This document shows, piece after piece, positions 42,076 through 54,057 of a stretch of DNA of 64,000 bases. The position numbers and the translations under genes are program-made. Every line of letters begins with the position of its first letter. Positions within the stretch are counted from its first letter, which is position 1. Location: the NCBI GenBank assembly GCA_033558025.1, contig JAUCEF010000004.1, positions 496,001-560,000 of the forward strand. Direction: 5' to 3'. The DNA is from Phytophthora sp. 'mugwort' (lineage: Eukaryota; Oomycota; Peronosporomycetes; Peronosporales; Peronosporaceae). Under the pieces are notes generated by a model. It had not been told where the DNA came from, did no database searches, and worked only from the letters and a program-made list of their open reading frames with translations.

Positions 42076-44031
42076 ATGGCTCTAATAGCGTGGACGGTGC
42101 TGGAAGAGCACACGTCCCGAGATGATTTTATGAAGGATCGTGCAGCCGATTTCTGCTGTTCTGTAGTTTATGTGAAGCGTGAGTTGGCCTGCAAGATATG
42201 CACAGCTGACCACGCAATGATCGAGCGGCGAATGGCATGCACAAATCAGGCATGTGCACAGGAAGAGAATAACCGAGGTGGTGCACATTGTCCTATGCAG
42301 TAGAAGACTTGGGGGGTGCGTATGGCGTGTCTATACCAACAATCACAATCATTTTCGTGACGAGGAATGCAATGGAACGCATCGCGTAGCCATCACGGCT
42401 GAAGTGAAAGAGTACGTTACGAGAATGGACTCGTGTGGAATGCAACCAAAATATACTTGGAGTGGTCTCCGTCGTGTGCCTGATGTTCCACCTCCTCCAC
42501 TAGGACTACCTTCGCGCCAGCAAATTTCTGACTGTGTAAACGTCTCCGGAAAAAAGCACCTATCGCGCAACACACGACAAGCTGTACAGGCGTTTGTAAA
42601 GGAGTACCAATACTATGATGTAATCGACGCTACTAAAGTTTTTCTATTTGGATCTGAAAGCGACGATGATGATGGATTTTCACGTGTAGGAAAAGGAACG
42701 GATGTCGACCCATTCGTTGTTGGTCTGACTACGCTAAAGCTGTTTTCGAAAGTGAACCAGCTGCGGAGTGAAGACCCTTTCAGACTTTTTCACACCGATG
42801 CAACGTTCGAGCTTAGTGTTCTAGGCTACCCTGTGATAACTTGTGGATTTACGGATTGTACACGTACCTACCATCTCGCTTCAATTTTAATAGTAAGTGC
42901 AAGGACCCAATGTGAGTATGAGCTGGCTTTTGGAAGCTTATCAAAGCTATATCGGCCTATATCCTAGGTTTCGCTTCGAGTTGATGCTATTAATGGGCGA
43001 CGCTGAGATTGCACAGCTAAACGCAATTACAAGCGTGGCTGTGGTTATCGAAAGCAAATACTTGATGTAATTTTTCATGTCCTCTACAATATGCACAAAA
43101 GCGAACTAGACATCTAGAAACAAGCCTGGAGTATCCATATTTGCTGGGAATATTGATATGCCTTTCACACCAAGCTATACTAAACATTATACGGTTAAGA
43201 ATCGTGTCCGTTCATAGCGGAGATTGGAGCCGTGTCTTAAACGTCTAAAATCTGAACGCAACATGCTCCGTGCACGACAACCAAGTTAGTCGTACTATTA
43301 TTCTTGTAGTGGAAACGATGGTTACAGGATACAGTGGTTCTGGTGACCAGACCCTTAGTGTGATTGGAGACACCAATATTTCCTCAACACATGAACTGGA
43401 AGATATGTACATAGGAATGTCTGGTGATGCTGGCTTCAGGACGTCGGTAATCCGCGCACCGACTGCTCGCGAGATGGCTACATTTGATATGTGTGCTCAA
43501 AGCGATCATCTCAATCGAGCTGGGCTGGATATGAAATGGGTCAGCATTTTCTACAGCAATCAAGATAGTACGTTTGCATTCCCAATTATGCCGCGTCGCG
43601 ATCTGGTCAGAGATGTATTTAGCAGTCCGCTGCCGTTAGCATCTGAGGGGGCACCCGTGAGGACACTACATCACGTGCTTATAGAGGATGACCAATATCA
43701 CAACGACGTCGTTCCATCAAGTCTTGCATTGTCAAGTATTCCCGAGAGCACCACAAAAAAATCCGAATTTTATACGGTGTATGTTGTTCAAGCTTTAATC
43801 AACGAACAAGTTCAGGAACCGGTCCGCGTGCTACAGACGGCATACGAGGATAGCCCCATGTTGTTCGGTATACCATCACCTCGGCTGCTAGGACGACCAC
43901 CTCTCTCGGCTCGCGCTCTTGAAATGCGAACTGAGAAAATGAGCGTTATAATTAGCTCAAATCGCATCTCACTTCTAGCTACGCAATACACGTTGCCTGG
44001 TGGTAGGATTCAGCTCTCTAGTTCGTGTTAA
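42076..44031 (+). pseudogene. MULE (Mutator-like) transposase 1
   Basis: A cut-and-paste transposase. An N-terminal zinc-binding region (CKICTADHAMIERRMACTNQ; GGCVWRVYTNNHNHFRDE, WRKY/FLYWCH-like) is followed by the catalytic block FRLFHTDATFELSVLGYPVI (first Asp near 42800) and CGFTDCTRTYHLASI, a clear MULE signature. After a stop at 42967 another frame gives LMGDAEIAQLNAI (second acidic site, about 42990-43025). A long frame 43270-44031 supplies the C-terminal part, ending with LGRPPLSARALEMR, a motif often seen near MULE C-termini. At least three breaks exist, at 42300, 42967 and about 43060-43200. Confidence 0.75.
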
Positions 44032-44033
44032 AC

Positions 44034-44240
44034 CTACCTGACACCGTTCCAAATAATGCAGTAGTAGTAGTGCACGCCGTCGCTTCTCACAATAAATGGA
44101 CACCTACTCATTTATTGTGAACAAACCATGACAGCATATTGTGCGCGGTGTGGTTCTCACAATAACCTGACACCGCTCCAAATAAGCAGTATGTCATGTT
44201 ATTGTGCACACCATCTCTGGTCACAGTAAACGAACATGAG
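44034..44240. repeat. Subterminal direct repeats behind MULE 1
   Basis: ACCTGACACCGYTCCAAATAA occurs at about 44035-44055 and again at about 44169-44188. Both are followed by GCAGTA..., a GTGCACRCCRTCKCT block and TCACARTAAA. The motif TCTCACAATAA recurs between them. This looks like a tandem array of about 65-130 bp in the end region of the element. Confidence 0.55.
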
Positions 44241-44339
44241 GACCGGTTCACATCAAACGGACGCCGGACCGGTTCACTAACAACTGGACCGAATTGATTC
44301 AACCAGTTTGTGGTGTAAGGCGATCATCCTCACGACTCG

Positions 44340-45841
44340 TATTTCACAAGCATGGGGGAGAAGACGCCCGTCAAAGAGCAGTGAGCTAAGATCCAACGTT
44401 GAAAAAGACACCAGATTTCCGAATGGAATCTCGAAGCCGTCCAACCAACGCTTCTCAGCTGGAAGGCAACGTACTGGAATTTGAATGCACTGCCTCCTGG
44501 AGTTGGAGACAGGTATCGTATACCGGGAGGGGGGGGGAGGGGGGGGGCGTCAATATAAGTTGGCAGAGTATAGGAATCAGAGTTGGATTATTACGATACA
44601 TGTTTGCGTGAAGATGGCAAAGTGACTCACAAAAGATATGATGCCTTACTACACAACTAAACCCGAAATTATGATTTAAAGGATAGTACTGAGGGTTCTC
44701 GCGTCAGACGCTTTATGGAACACTTTAATCCAAACAAAAATTGCTCAGGTCCAGCGCGTACTCATGTTCTCAGGAATGCTGAAACTTCCAGCCAGCCAGC
44801 AGTAGATGGCAACACGAAGGCAGTGGACGAGGCCACAGAGGCATCTTCGGATACGGGGATCGAGATTACAGCGGATGATGCTGTGGTTGCGACAGTGGAG
44901 GATACCGCGGAGATGTCAGTGGCTTTTACTGTGGAAATGGCTGTGTCTGAGTGGTGGAGATTGGAGATAAATCAGTTGATAACATGGTGGATGTGGCGGA
45001 GGAAGCAGAGGAGGACACGGCGGACGCTATCGTTGATGATTTCGCTTGTGACACAACCGACAACGAGTTGAGGATACCGCAGTAGCGGGTGATGGAGATA
45101 TGCCGTGTCCATGATTGAGGAGCGGACATGATACCAGTCGACACAAAGGTTTGCCGCGCAAATTTAAGTTTGAGCTCACTGGAAGTTTTAATACCAAAAC
45201 CTCCGACGTACGGAGCAGCGAGTTTGTTCCAAAGTTTTCGTACTTACGTCTGTGGCGACAAGCCTAACGTAGTTGCCCATGTGCTGAAAGCACTACCTCC
45301 AAGCCCAACAAAATCTTCGGATCAAGGATCAAGTTGATCTTATTCTGTAGAAGGAAATCATTAGGGACTGCGACGTGGAGGTTTTGGCTTTACAAAAAAA
45401 GAAAGAAGGCCTGTCTGAGCAAGATGTTGCATTGGAGATCAGTGGTTTTGGGATATTAGCTATGAGTACGATCTTAACCATGAAGCACTGGTATAGGATG
45501 ATGAAGACAGTCGAACACTTGACGAAGGTCCTAGACTTTATTACGCGTATCGATTACAATACACCAGCTCATTCATCATTTCACGTCTCGAAGGACCCCC
45601 GCGTCGAAGAACGGGTGAGGTCAATGCCGATTTTCTCTCACAAGGCACGTTACCTGCTTCAGTCTCTGATGAATAACCACTTAACTTTATGCTAGCATAT
45701 TGCCTTTACTTTCGGTTTGCTAGAGGGGGCTCCTAGCTGTCGCTGGTAAAATCCCCCCTAGGTGATGCTACCGTGAATAGAAGTTATTCGGGTCCCGACC
45801 GGACGTAGTCTGTATTAACCCGACTACTATCGCTGCACTGA
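44340..45841 (+). other. Degraded coding-like region between MULE 1 and the Ulp1-type domain
   Basis: Plus frames at 44399-44611, 44715-45071 (acidic, TKAVDEATEASSDTGIEITA) and 45375-45695 (LALQKKKEGLSEQDVALEIS) look like parts of one decayed protein. A poly-G stretch at 44528-44546 breaks it. Position suggests they belong with the protease domain downstream, perhaps as an ORF of a MULE-type element. No family was recognised with certainty. Confidence 0.4.
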
Positions 45842-46228
45842 TTGATGGATCGTTACCGTAAAGACCCGATGGCTGGGCTGAGCTTTTCTTCGGGTTGTCA
45901 GAAGAAACCGTTTTTGGTGCCCATTAACAGGGCCGGCATCCACAGGTGCGGTATCATGATCACGATCACTGATGCTAAGGTGTTCGTATACGATCCGATG
46001 CGCTCAAGCAACGCGAAAAGTGCAAAACGCTGTTGCTAAGATATTTTTACCGTTGCTCCCTGCAACGTAAGCCCAAGCGATACCATATGCTACCGCACGA
46101 GTCGCAATTGGCATTCAAAACGATTCATACAATTGTGCTATCTTCGTGCTCGTTGGGTTCGAAGTATGTCGCGGCTCAATGTGTGCCAGGCACCACGAGT
46201 CGAACCCTTCTTAAATTCTTGCGGTACA
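45842..46228 (+). pseudogene. Ulp1-type (C48) cysteine protease domain, frameshifted
   Basis: Resembles SUMO-protease domains carried by many DNA transposons. NRAGIHRCGIMITI holds the His region (HWCGI in typical members; here His-Arg). KVFVYDPMRSS holds the Asp, and NDSYNCAIFVLVGFEVCRGS holds the catalytic Cys (46134-46136). The last block is in a different frame from the first two, and the TGT GCT context has Ala in place of the usual Gly after Cys. Transposon-borne Ulp1 genes are known in plant and oomycete MULEs, so this may be cargo of a second element. Confidence 0.6.
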
Positions 46229-47190
46229 GATACATGACAATGTGCTTCTAACTAGCCCGTTTAAACGGGACGAAAGTTGTAAGACAAATGATTCTGCTTG
46301 TTCTCCTCTACCTCATTGCCGTTTCAGTCGGCAGAAGATGCTTCGCGGTGCTGCTTCTAGTGCAGGCCGCGCAGCATTATCAGCGCTCAGGATCGGGATG
46401 CTAGGGCTGCTAGGGCTGCAGGCGTCGCATTGCCTCCCCCTTTCTCTCCTCCTGGGTCCGGTGGGGCTCCTGGATAGGGGGGCCCTCGGATCCGGGGTAT
46501 GGGCTCCGAACATGCTTCTCCAACTTCGTTTAGTAAACTCAAGTGTAAATCACTTATTTTCCGTCTCGCACTCTTTTGCTCTCAATCCTTCCAGTTGTCG
46601 CAGCTCTGCTCGCAGATCGGCTAAATCGAGATTGAAGCACGCGGAGGTGACACAGTCTGTCTCTCGCTCTCTGTCGGCTGTGGACATCTAAGCGTCCAGT
46701 CGTGCTTTGTTGACACCCCCTTTTGTATTTTGTTGACACCCCGTCACGATTTTGTTGGCACCCTCTACACGTGCTAACTTTATGTTGTATTTTTTATAAC
46801 AAAAAAATAGGGATTAATTAGGGCAGGATTAACAGTATTGTAATAGCCCTCCTTTGCTCTAATAGAAAAGAATATTTTTTAATAGCCCCAGTACGCAGCA
46901 AACTAAGTATGTTACTACAATCATGCTATAACTCGGCGGTGCACTTATGCGAGGCTCATTTCGCAATTTCAGATATGACCCGCATAATTGTATTTAGAGA
47001 TTTCAAGCTTACAGTGAGTACTATTTAGTACTCTAGCGGAAATACCCGATTAAAACACTTGTCCCAATTAGAGTCCGGTGGGCACTGGGGTCAGATCTAC
47101 CCCAATAGTGGGCCTATTGTTCCTCACATTGAGAAAGAGCACTCCATGATAATGCCACGCCATTCCTAACGGACGCAAGCAAATCGTCAC
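46229..47190. other. Gene-poor stretch with short T-rich repeats
   Basis: TTTTGTTGRCACCC occurs twice between 46730 and 46765 and in a variant near 46705. No gene is supported. A minus frame at 46313-46513 is Pro/Arg/Ser-rich and probably spurious. Confidence 0.35.
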
Positions 47191-47194
47191 CGCA

Positions 47195-48050
47195 AGAATT
47201 ATCGAAGAGGTCAAAAACTGCCCGAGTTGCGCTGTCGCCCGCGTTGCTCCGCTCGGCCTCGGTGTGGACAGCACCGCCATTCGAAAGTGGTGGCGGTGTC
47301 GCGATAATCCTACGGCCGCCAAAAAAGCCTCACCAGAAGCGCTTGTCCGGTGGCGCCGTCGGCGGCAGACACAGAGATCCTTCTCTAGAATGAGGTTGTT
47401 AAGAAGCTCCTCCGGAAGGAGAACGTCTCGCATGCTTAGATCACTGACATGGCCCAAGCGATCTACGCCTCGTTGCACGTGGACGAAGCCGCCCCCAAGC
47501 CATTTGCTGCATCGCAGCACTAGGTGTCCAATTTTACGGCGTGCTTTGAGCTTTCACTCCGTCGCCGCACGAATCTCATTGTGCTGATGGCGCAAAGCTG
47601 GTCCATACGCTGCCTCCTACATGCGCTACCTCAGCCAGCGGAATCCACTCATGAACGTTGAGAAGATCATCCTTATCGACGAGACTGTGGTATACTTCGA
47701 GGACGCCAGGACGCAGATGGTGGACCACACTGGTGACGTCACGTGGTTATCCGTTTGACTTGGTTTGTATCGATGCGGATCGCTGTCATCTTGCGGTGAC
47801 GGCAAGCGGCGCCAAGCGCACCCATGTTTTGCTTTAAAGGGCAAGAATGCAAAGTCTTTTGAAACAATGCGGTGCGTGTATGTCATGTATCAGTCTAAGG
47901 CGTGGGTCGACAGCAGCTCGCTCAAGGGTAGCTCAATTTGTGATTTCCCTTAGTGGACACAAGCGAATGGAAATATATTGTGTGGGAGCGATGCGATCCC
48001 ACATCTCCAAAAGCCGTGGGGCCCTGGTCCAAATATGAGAACGAATGAAT
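47195..48050 (+). pseudogene. pogo/Tigger-like (DDE_1) transposase fragment
   Basis: The plus strand reads YLSQRNPLMNVEKIILIDET followed by VVYFEDARTQMVDHTG (first Asp in IDET, about 47675). Then HVVIRLTWFVSMRIAVIL, THVLL, VYVMYQSKAWVDSSSL and YCVGAMRSHIS follow in several frames. The layout matches oomycete pogo-type transposases (DET.VYFEDAR....GRRHV...TG.ASMRVTV). The second Asp block (IVWDSMRAHIS in active members) reads IYCVGAMRSHIS, so the Asp is lost. An N-terminal HTH region lies at 47195-47500 in frames that do not join. Confidence 0.6.
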
Positions 48051-48479
48051 GACAAAGTTGCCAATAGACATGTCTCACCGGTATTGTGCTCTCTTTGTTT
48101 TCTAGAACTTCGTTCGCAGGCTGGGCCAAGTAGATTCTGCATTGACACCGTGTGAGGGCCTCCATGTGGCACATTTTTCATTTCGCCGTGAAGGGCAATG
48201 CGCGGCTCTGATTCTGAGACGGCATCGCTGCCTTCGGATGACCTGCCGAGTGCTGAGGGCGTGCTGAGGCCCCCGCAGGTCGACTCCCACCTGCCTCCGA
48301 CGCCGCAGGTCGCCCCCGCTCTTCCCACTCGCGCTGGAAAGAGAGAAGTACCGCTATCGAGCTTGATGCTGAGGACAGTGCAGCCCCGCTTCCCGCCCAC
48401 GAGAACTCAAAGCGGGGGAAGCGTACCCGTAAGGCAAAAGTAAGTCATCGGAAACGGCCTCGGCGTCCGGAGCAGCGAC

Positions 48480-49140
48480 GCCGCGCATCAAGTGGTCTAA
48501 CGAGATGGGCACTGAGCCCCTCAAGCGGGGTTTGATGACGGCGAGGTGCGCAGGGAGCTCGACACGGCCGACACGAACATCAAGCGAACTCTAGCGTGAC
48601 AGCTCTTCGCTAGTACACTCTCGCAGGGCTGTACAGTGTTCTTCGAGCAGACCAGGTATGTACACACACTGATGCTCGATCGTTTGGCGGTTATTAACTT
48701 GTTTCTTGTGCACGTACGAGGTGTCCGCAAAGTACAAAAAGATGAAATTTGAGTACAGGAAGCGCAAGCGTGAAATGGGTGCAACAGGCAAAAACCCGCT
48801 ACCAAACATGGACGAAACCTATTGGGGTATACTGAACTATGCTTTGCCAACTCCATTGACATTAGTAACGGCGTAATGTTGACTCTAATCTGGACGAAAG
48901 TGAAGAGGAGCGGATGGCAAGAACGAAGCTCAAAGATTGACAAGAAACCACCGCTTGTACGGCTGGGAGCTGCAATGCAAGGTGGAATAGCGGATGCAAT
49001 GACAGCTCGTGGGACAAAATCAGATCAATTTGAGCAGCTGCAGAATAAGTTCAACGAGTAGCATGCACAAACGATGCGCATCCAGTACCAGCAATTGGAG
49101 ATTTTGGAGGTTATAGCAAGGAAGCGGAGCAAGGACTAAA
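48480..49140 (+). pseudogene. Harbinger 2 Myb/SANT-like partner
   Basis: Starts with a Trp-containing SANT helix region (IKWSNEM near 48490, DDGEVRRELDTADTNIKRT near 48540) and, after an intron-like gap (about 48655-48720), SAKYKKMKFEYRKRKREMGA followed by NPLPNMDETYWGILNYALP. Coding then fragments (KEAEQGL at the end). The pattern equals Harbinger partner proteins: a trihelix plus a basic spacer and a WxxL block. The exact exons are not resolved. Confidence 0.55.
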
Positions 49141-49304
49141 TTCAATCCAAATGCTTATCAAGCGTACTTCTGAAAAAAATCTGCGAGATCGTTTCTCTTT
49201 GCCACTCCGTGCGAATGCGATACTAGGGTCTCGACTGACACTTCGTCTTCAGCTACAGTGGTGGTGCATCATGAGGGAGCGGGTCGTTTCCTGTGATGAC
49301 TTCA

Positions 49305-50182
49305 CTATCGTTCAGGTTGGTCAACAAGTTGTGTAATACACATGTAGCTACAACCACGTTGACAACGTGCGCTTTGGTTTTCTGTTCTAGCTTTGAAAGC
49401 AGAGCTCGGAACCGAATTGTTTAGTCGACCAAACGCACACTCCACAACAACGCGAGTGCGCGACTGGATGTAATTGTAGTGTCGTTTGATAGGGCTTGAA
49501 GCTGCTATTGCCTCTGGGTATGGCACGAACAAATGCCCCCCCACAGTTTGTATCCCGCATCACCAAGCAAGTGTTTGCCGGGCAGCACGTACGAAGACAG
49601 TCTATCACATCAGATACGCGTTAGTTCAACGTACCTATAATGAAAAAAGTCAGCAACTAAAATACTACCTCGGCTGGTCGGGCAATGCGCGCTAGAGTAC
49701 CATTTACAGCCCCAATAATCCCGGAAACCCAGCGAGTGTGAAGAAGCCTTCCTCCCTAGCTACCCACTTGACTCGAACTTGGCATGTAGATTTGAGATTC
49801 TGCAAGGCTGAAGATCACTCACTGCAATAGTTTCATTGATGTAGTTGACTGCTCGAGAATGTCAAATGCCCAGCACATGGCCAGCTACTTCCATCGTACC
49901 CCCTTGCGACAAATACATCATAGTCATTGCCACACGATGAATTATACGGAGCATTGCATTGTGATGCAACTGGACAGGCCACGCTGCAGCAATTGCCTTC
50001 GTGATAGCAAGAAAGGATGAACGATCGCAACGCAGCTTCTTGTTGAACCACTTGGTGTGATGAGCCTTGAGTGACAGGATCCATTCTAGAGTTCGGAACG
50101 GGTCGGACTGGCGTTCTGAAAACCCAGACGTGAGACTGGGAGCTGTCAAAATAGGTACCGTGTACCATAACAAGGTAGCCAA
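49305..50182 (-). pseudogene. Harbinger 2 transposase
   Basis: An N-terminal block at 50182-49862 reads ILSLKAHHTKWFNKKLRCDR, then AITKAIAAAWPVQLHHNAML, then RVAMTMMYLSQGGTMEVAGH, the DNA-binding/HTH part of Harbinger transposases. The 3' part at 49544-49305 reads LFVPYPEAIAASSPIKRHYN and SRTRVVVECAFGRLNN, which holds the catalytic Glu (VECAFGRL). The middle with the first two Asp residues is largely missing or scrambled between 49860 and 49545. Confidence 0.65.
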
Positions 50183-51099
50183 TCAAAATGGGTTTGTTTG
50201 GTTTGCTCAGAACGGTTCTGGTACTTGGACCAGGACCTGGGGGCCAAGTACCAGACACGACAGATCCGGATGTGCCTCGTTTCGGGCGGACTAATCCCAA
50301 GTTTGCATGCTGGCGATATCGCAATATAGCTCTCGTTCAAAAACCTTTGTATCGTGAGATTAAAGCGTGGGAGGAGAGCGACCAAGAGTCTCCTACACAA
50401 AATTCGCCAACCCGTGGCCACCTGCTGTGCAAGAGGTGTGTGATTGGGTGCGGCATGAATGCCATGAGACCAACCCTAGCGCCGTAACAAACTCGATCGC
50501 CGCGGCTGGCTTCTCCGCCTACGCTTTCAACTGACACGTTCCCACCAGGATGTTTCCGGAGATCAGTTCATAACGGCTTAATCCACAGACGCGAGCAAGG
50601 AGGAGGAAGAAGGCGATGGTGCCCTTAACGTGGAGGAGCTTTATGACTGCCTGTAGGAAATCAGCATTTTGCATAATGATGAATAGAGCACGTTTCCTGA
50701 TTTGTGCCCTGAAAAGGTTTACCGTTTGGTTCCAATTTACGTCCGGTCCAGGTTTGTGGTCCAGTCAATTCCAGGATCCGGGGACAGGACCATACCAAAA
50801 CAATCTCGTCAGAAGCGTTTAAACGCAGAAACTCATGTTAAGATCAATGTATCGACATATTTCTAATCGTTGGGCAGCGTTGGCAGCGTTGGCAGCTTTG
50901 GCACCGTGTACTTCTCCCGTCGTTGTGGTGCCTTGCACGACTCGCTGGAATATCCAAATATCCAAGATAAGCTGTAATTGTCGCCTTCCAAGTGCCTCAA
51001 TGCCAGAAACAAACGCAGGTATGCTGGGGTGGGGACTTGCAAAACCTTCGTTGAGCTCGCGGTTTAACCGCTTAAACAGTTTTTGTGTCCGCGCAAAAA

Positions 51100-52320
51100 C
51101 TTGCGTTTTTCTTCATTCACGTTCCAGAGCTCCGGTCCATGCTTGCGTATCCAATGCTTGTTGAATTAACTCCAAAACCTTTCCAACTTTGTGTGGGGTA
51201 AAGCAACCCTGTCGCTTCACACTTTCACGGACGCGTGTACGAACGTAACACATTCCTTGCACTGCTACCTTGCCCTGTACGATCACCGCTAAAATGTTCA
51301 CCACGCCAGTTGTCATCGCAATTTTATTTCGGGGGCAGTATGCATAGCTTTTTCATGTATCTACCAAGTGCCTGCTTAAAATGAAAAAATAAACGCACAC
51401 CCTAACGTCAGGAAACTGAGGGAGCACAGCCTTGATGAGACCTGACTCGAAGTCACACACCACACGTGACGGCTCCAATTCTGATCTGTTGCTTGGATCA
51501 CATAGTCAATGACGTTCAAGTACATGTCCTTTTTCTTGGAGGTGCACAGCACGTAAAAAACAGGTAAAAACAACAGTATGATGCTTTATCATGCACCATG
51601 ATCATTATACGCCGCTAGAATGGCCTTGGCACGCATCGAAAATTTGCCATAAAAAAAGCGTGACGCCCTTGTACTTAAGTTTTGCAGTGTGAACTAGATA
51701 CCCCCAGCTGATCAACCTTTCCACGCCAGTAGCATTAGCGTTATTATCAGCATAAACGCGATGGAACTGAAAAACCTCATTGCTGTTCCCTTCACCAATG
51801 AGAGCGGTGTAACTTCCACCAAATCATGCAGTGAACCACCAATATTCTCGTCGGGTTCTGTAGACTTGTTTTCTTACTTGATCACGAGTGAGACCATAGA
51901 CCGCGACGCTGTCATCATCCGCGTAAAACCTTCTCGTCGGGTTCTGTAGACTTGTTTTCTTACTTGATCACGAGTGAGACCATAGATCGCGACGCTGTCA
52001 TCATCCGTAAAACTTTTTTCGTACACAGTCCCAGATGCTTTCTGCTGGCATTGACAAGTTATTGTAAATAAACTCCTTCACATCCCCTTTCATCTCTTTC
52101 ATCACATCACGCACACCAGTTATACTATCCAATGCCGGTTGGCGGCAGCCTCGAGGTTTATAGTTTGCGAATGCCATCAGCAATTCCACCCGCCCATTTC
52201 ATTTTTGCTTGCGTCGATAGAAACTGCACGGGTAAGTCATCTTCTTAGACGCCGTGGAATGTTTAGTGTACTGAAACCCCTTCAAGCGAATAACTAACTT
52301 GAACTGAGTCCGCTCAAAAC
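51100..52320 (-). pseudogene. MULE 2 transposase remnant
   Basis: The clearest block (51573-51400) reads VFYVLCTSKKKDMYLNVIDY and, in the next frame, RVVCDFESGLIKAVLPQFPD, the MULE second-Asp signature (PVxYxLxxxK....Y......VxCDFExAxxxAVxxxFP). Upstream (52320-52199) QFKLVIRLKGFQYTKHSTAS is followed by CSFYRR, which may be the N-terminal zinc-binding region, and 52189-52001 is a helix-rich piece (GVRDVMKEMKGDVKEFIYNN). The first Asp was not found. Multiple stops and shifts. Confidence 0.6.
51845..52016. repeat. 86-bp direct tandem duplication
   Basis: Units 51845-51930 and 51931-52016 both begin TTCTCGTCGGGTTCTG and differ by one substitution (GACCGC/GATCGC) and a 2-base indel near the end. 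Confidence 0.85.
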
Positions 52321-53279
52321 CGCCACCCCCGAGCTCGTCAGGCCAGCTTGCTGGTTGGAGGTCACTGCATCTAGACTCATATTTTCTGTCTGTACAGCCA
52401 CCGATAGGATGGCGTCGGCAGACACCACCCCCTCGATGCCGGTGGAGACGGTGTCTGCAATGGGTAGACAACGGAGTCGTTGGCGCTGAATGCAGCAGAG
52501 GGGCAAATGGCGAGGTGAGTGGGGATTGCGGCGGAGGAGACGTAAACTCGGTAGTAACCGTAAGCGCCATAGGGCTGGAGGATGGAGAGCACGGGGGACT
52601 CGAAGGTACAGGTGACATGGGACTGGATAGCCCAGCAGACACTATGCTTGACGCTGGTGATGATGGTTGGAACGATGTAGTCGAGGAAAATGAAGGTGCG
52701 TTTGCATGACATTTCCCGCTGTCGCGTAAGGCGACGTAAATGTCCATGGGACGGTGAAGTACTTTGTTCCACCCTGCGTGGCTGGCTCGACATCTTGCGC
52801 GCTTGCTTGGTTCATGCCATTATTGCTGGTACGTCTGTGGGGGCGGTAGTTGAGAGGGGGGGGCGATGCTAAATCGAAAATGAAAGGCGAGAAAACCTGG
52901 CACCAATGACCGGACCTGGTCCAAACCATACGCTGACCAAAATTAGGACCGAACATTAAAGCCTTGGTTCAGGTCCAAGCACAGCAAGCCCGACAGGAGC
53001 GCTGGTTAAGGTTAGGGGAAAAGCTGTGTTGTCCATGTGTGTGTTCGCTACTGGGACCGACACGCGCTGCGCCTTGCCAAGCAAAATACTGAATGGCTCG
53101 GAGACACCCGGACTCTTTGCATATGTTATTTGATGGAAGAAGGAAACAACGCCGCGGCCGTCGGTCCTACGGGCGCTGGTCCCCCTGCGGATGCAGCTGG
53201 CTTGGACACGCCGGCACAGCAGGGAGCGGACTCCACGTCCGTCACCAACACCGGAAGCCCCAAGGCTGGCAAGCGCTTC

Positions 53280-54032
53280 AAGTGATCGAATGATATATGG
53301 TGGCCGAGCTTCGGAAACTCCGCTTTGCAAGCGGTGATATCAAGAGGCATCGCGAGACTGCCCAGACCAAGACGCAGCTTGCGCTTGCGTGGCAAGATTT
53401 GGCTAGTGTGTTGTCACAGACGCTGGGCGTAATTATCAGGTATACAATGCTGATCTGCTACCTAACATTAATGTTTTTATAACTCACTGTCTGTGTGATC
53501 GACGGGTTTCGCAAACGTACCATAATCTGAAATGCATTTATAGTAAGGAGAAACGAGAAGCAGGACGAACTAGAAACTGCCCCCGAGAGCTGCGGTAAAT
53601 CGACGATGCACTGTGGACAATTTTGCCTATGATTTTTGAGCAGGGTTGAATTCGCTGGGAGGCGCTGCTAGACTCTCACTTGGGCGACGACACTGACGAC
53701 GAGGGTGAGGGCCCGGTGGAAGTCGACCCACTGGCGCTTCACCTTGTTCGGAGGCTGCCACTGCGGCATCGAAAGGGAAATTATCGCCAGTCGAGAACTT
53801 GGCTTCAGCAATTCAGACAGGCATGGATGCCGTTGCTGCGTCGCTGTCGACTCCAGTCCCTTCTGTGGATCTGATAGGGGGTCTGACAGCGACACTTGTA
53901 CGGCAACATGAGGAGACGCGCCATTTGCTAGCGTTGCTTCTGCAGTTGCTTCAACAGCTTACCGCTCAACGCGAAGCGCAATACAATGTAATGCACCCCC
54001 ATCATCAGTGCCAAACTGACGTCGTTTATTGA
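53280..54032 (+). pseudogene. Harbinger 3 Myb/SANT-like partner
   Basis: The SANT-like start reads ELRKLRFASGDIKRHRETAQ, then LALAWQDLASVLSQTLGV. After an intron-like gap (about 53440-53545) and further breaks, the C-terminal part at 53799-54032 is open: ASAIQTGMDAVAASLSTPVP, DLIGGLTATLVRQHEETRHL, LLQLLQQLTAQREAQY. The Leu/Gln-rich helix at the end could mediate dimerisation. The upstream part 53130-53280 encodes a Pro/Ala/Thr-rich stretch that may be its N-terminal tail. Confidence 0.5.
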
Positions 54033-54057
54033 AATTATAGTCTACGGTGCAAAGAGA

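Larger units (their letters stand above)
48420..50190. mobile_element. PIF/Harbinger element 2
   Basis: Convergent pair of a Myb/SANT-like partner (plus, 48480-49140) and a transposase (minus, 50182-49305), the same arrangement as Harbinger 1. The right side appears cut by another repeat at about 50190, and terminal repeats were not identified. Confidence 0.6.
50724..52954 (-). mobile_element. MULE 2 (Mutator-like element), degraded
   Basis: A minus-strand transposase (about 52300-51100) is bounded by related, GGTCC-rich termini: GTTTGGTTCCAATTT at 50724-50738 and the inverted GTTCGGTCCTAATTT at 52954-52940. The end match is short and imperfect. Inside lies a tandem duplication (51845-52016). 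Confidence 0.55.

Noticed and set aside
46313..46513. Arg/Pro/Ser-rich minus ORF as a possible effector
   Set aside because: No signal peptide or RxLR-type motif, and composition is that of a chance frame in GC-rich DNA.
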